Shown in pieces: positions 62,904-64,000 of a DNA stretch of 64,000 bases. Origin of the DNA: an uncultured Erysipelotrichaceae bacterium (GTDB taxonomy: Bacteria > Bacillota_I > Bacilli_A > Erysipelotrichales > Erysipelotrichaceae). The notes under the pieces are model-generated. The model ran no database searches. It was given only the letters and a program-made list of their open reading frames with translations, and had not been told where the DNA came from. The DNA is taken from contig CATJXY010000017.1 of assembly GCA_949744505.1 (NCBI GenBank), forward strand, positions 48,079 through 112,078, written 5' to 3'. The position numbers and the translations under genes were made by a program. Within the stretch, counting starts at the first letter, position 1; the number at the start of each line of letters is the position of its first letter.

Positions 62904-63827
62904 ATGAGAAAAATAATAATTAGTTTAAGTCTTATGATTTTACTGACAGGTTGTTCCATAGCGACTGATAGTGCGAAAGACTCCTCTAGCCAATCAATAG
63001 ATTTATCGGATATTTTACAAAAAGAATTGGATTTTTCAGATAAAAGTGAAGTTGATTTGGAAGTAGATGAACATGTCGAAGAATTATTTTCAAGTTTAAA
63101 TATGTATTCGCCAAGTGGTGTGGATTTATTCATCGGAGAAAATCATGATTATATTGGTTTTAAATATCAAAATGGCATTACTTTACCGGATAATTCGTAT
63201 GAGGAATTGAGAGCAACTCCGGAAAGTAAATTTGGAGTCCCATATCTATATTATGGGAAGTTAGTTCGTTTGTCTGAAAATGTGTATAGTTCGCAAGGAA
63301 ACTATTTTTCTGCATGGAAAGATTGGGAAAGAATAGTTTCTGATGATACTGATTTTTACATTGTAGAAAATGACGAAAAGTATTATATCTGTTTTGAAAA
63401 TTTATCTTTAGAAGATTTGGAAAAATACAGGAATGAGTATGGATTGGAAGATGAAAAAATTATTGATTTGATAGATTCTGAAGCTTTATTAGAGAAATTA
63501 GGATTGAATCATAGCGAAATTATGGCTGCAAACTTTTCTTCAATTGCCGGGGAATATGTCAATTCGGAAGGAAATGTTATATTTCTTGATGAAGATGGTC
63601 TTAATGACAACGAACGTCAGACACGAGAAGTTTATGGCAGTCCGGATAGTGGATATTTCATGGGAATTCATCCAAAAGAAGAGTTAGATGGTGGATATTT
63701 ACTCATGGTTTTTCCGATAGGTGTTGAAGTTCTTAATTTAGAAGGGTTAACAGATACGACCAAAGTTAGAATTTGTTATGGTCAGGCAGAGCCAATGTCT
63801 GTAGAAGAGGTTTATACAAAAAAATAA
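62904..63827 (+). CDS. Lipoprotein of unknown function
   Basis: 307 residues. RKIIISLSLMILLTGCS is a lipoprotein signal with Cys at 17. The mature part is acidic, Ser/Asp rich, with no domain I recognise. The preceding TATAATAGAATAA and AAAGAGGGGAA segment is repeated almost exactly before the next gene (63976), which also begins as a lipoprotein. ATG 62904 follows GAGGGG. Confidence 0.75.
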   Translation: MRKIIISLSLMILLTGCSIATDSAKDSSSQSIDLSDILQKELDFSDKSEVDLEVDEHVEELFSSLNMYSPSGVDLFIGENHDYIGFKYQNGITLPDNSYEELRATPESKFGVPYLYYGKLVRLSENVYSSQGNYFSAWKDWERIVSDDTDFYIVENDEKYYICFENLSLEDLEKYRNEYGLEDEKIIDLIDSEALLEKLGLNHSEIMAANFSSIAGEYVNSEGNVIFLDEDGLNDNERQTREVYGSPDSGYFMGIHPKEELDGGYLLMVFPIGVEVLNLEGLTDTTKVRICYGQAEPMSVEEVYTKK

Positions 63828-63975
63828 GTGGATATAAATTTTAATTGAGATAAAAGATAAACTTGTTAAAGAGTATATAAAGACTATTCCATTTCTCTGA
63901 ATTGTAAATAACATGAAATAGATTTGTTGGATGCAGTATTCATGGTATAATACGATTAAGAAAAGAGGGGAACTT

Positions 63976-64000
63976 ATGAAAAAAATAATTATAGTGATGA
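63976..64000 (+). CDS. Start of a second lipoprotein (cut by the window)
   Basis: Only ATGAAAAAAATAATTATAGT is visible: MKKIIIVM, with GAGGGG upstream. TATAATACGATTAAGAAAAG before it matches the region before 62904. Confidence 0.55.

Overview
The window is AT-rich, low-GC Gram-positive DNA. Gene content fits a Firmicute of the Erysipelotrichales/Erysipelotrichaceae type: rpmH-rnpA-yidC-jag, rplKA-rplJL-rpoBC, Tat-exported flavoproteins, many MATE exporters, and a beta subunit with Asn at the rifampicin position as in Mollicutes. The genus is an inference; there is no rRNA or tRNA in the window. About two thirds of the genes are on the + strand. I see no insertion sequence, prophage block, CRISPR array or replication origin.

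Layout. 1-2.3 kb: minus-strand accessory genes (DUF2200, a nitroreductase split by one amber codon, DUF1349, GNAT). 2.4-7.0 kb: M24 peptidase and two tandem MATE paralogues. 7.09-7.76 kb: a ToxIN/AbiQ-like type III toxin-antitoxin locus with what looks like a single antitoxin unit. 7.85-10 kb: rpmH-rnpA-yidC-jag. 10.2-15.1 kb: a 1623-residue cell-wall adhesin. 15.2-21.3 kb: GyrI-like protein, YtrA-type GntR/ABC operon, deoC, a MATE gene and a Bro-N protein. 21.5-23.1 kb: a secreted protein with CCHC zinc-knuckle repeats followed by an ECF sigma factor and an RsgI-like anti-sigma factor with a His-rich outer tail. 23.2-25.0 kb: MarR and a frameshifted MATE gene. 25.1-36.2 kb: ribosomal protein and RNA polymerase operons with leader RNAs. 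36.3-38.5 kb: PHP phosphoesterase and Fic protein. 38.9-41.8 kb: proBAC. 41.9-48.2 kb: MupG-like, metallo-hydrolase, MerR and Tat flavoprotein, HAD. 48.2-48.7 kb: two fused gene remnants. 48.8-50.7 kb: M28 peptidase. 50.8-51.6 kb: a second, CptIN-like type III toxin-antitoxin locus with three 36-bp repeats, on the minus strand. 51.7-64 kb: PadR/DUF1700, nucleoside hydrolase, MarR with a lipoprotein, a fifth MATE gene, LysR divergent from a Tat FAD/FMN reductase, an AEC transporter and tandem lipoproteins.

How genes work together: the conserved clusters cover ribosome and RNAP supply, RNase P and membrane insertion; proBAC makes proline; deoC and the nucleoside hydrolase salvage nucleosides. 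Five MATE genes, two export flavoproteins each beside a dedicated regulator, and the adhesin point to a host-associated anaerobe handling xenobiotics and organic electron acceptors. The items I rate highest are the two distinct type III toxin-antitoxin loci and the zinc-knuckle/ECF sigma/His-tailed anti-sigma locus, which looks like an undescribed extracytoplasmic metal- or redox-sensing system.
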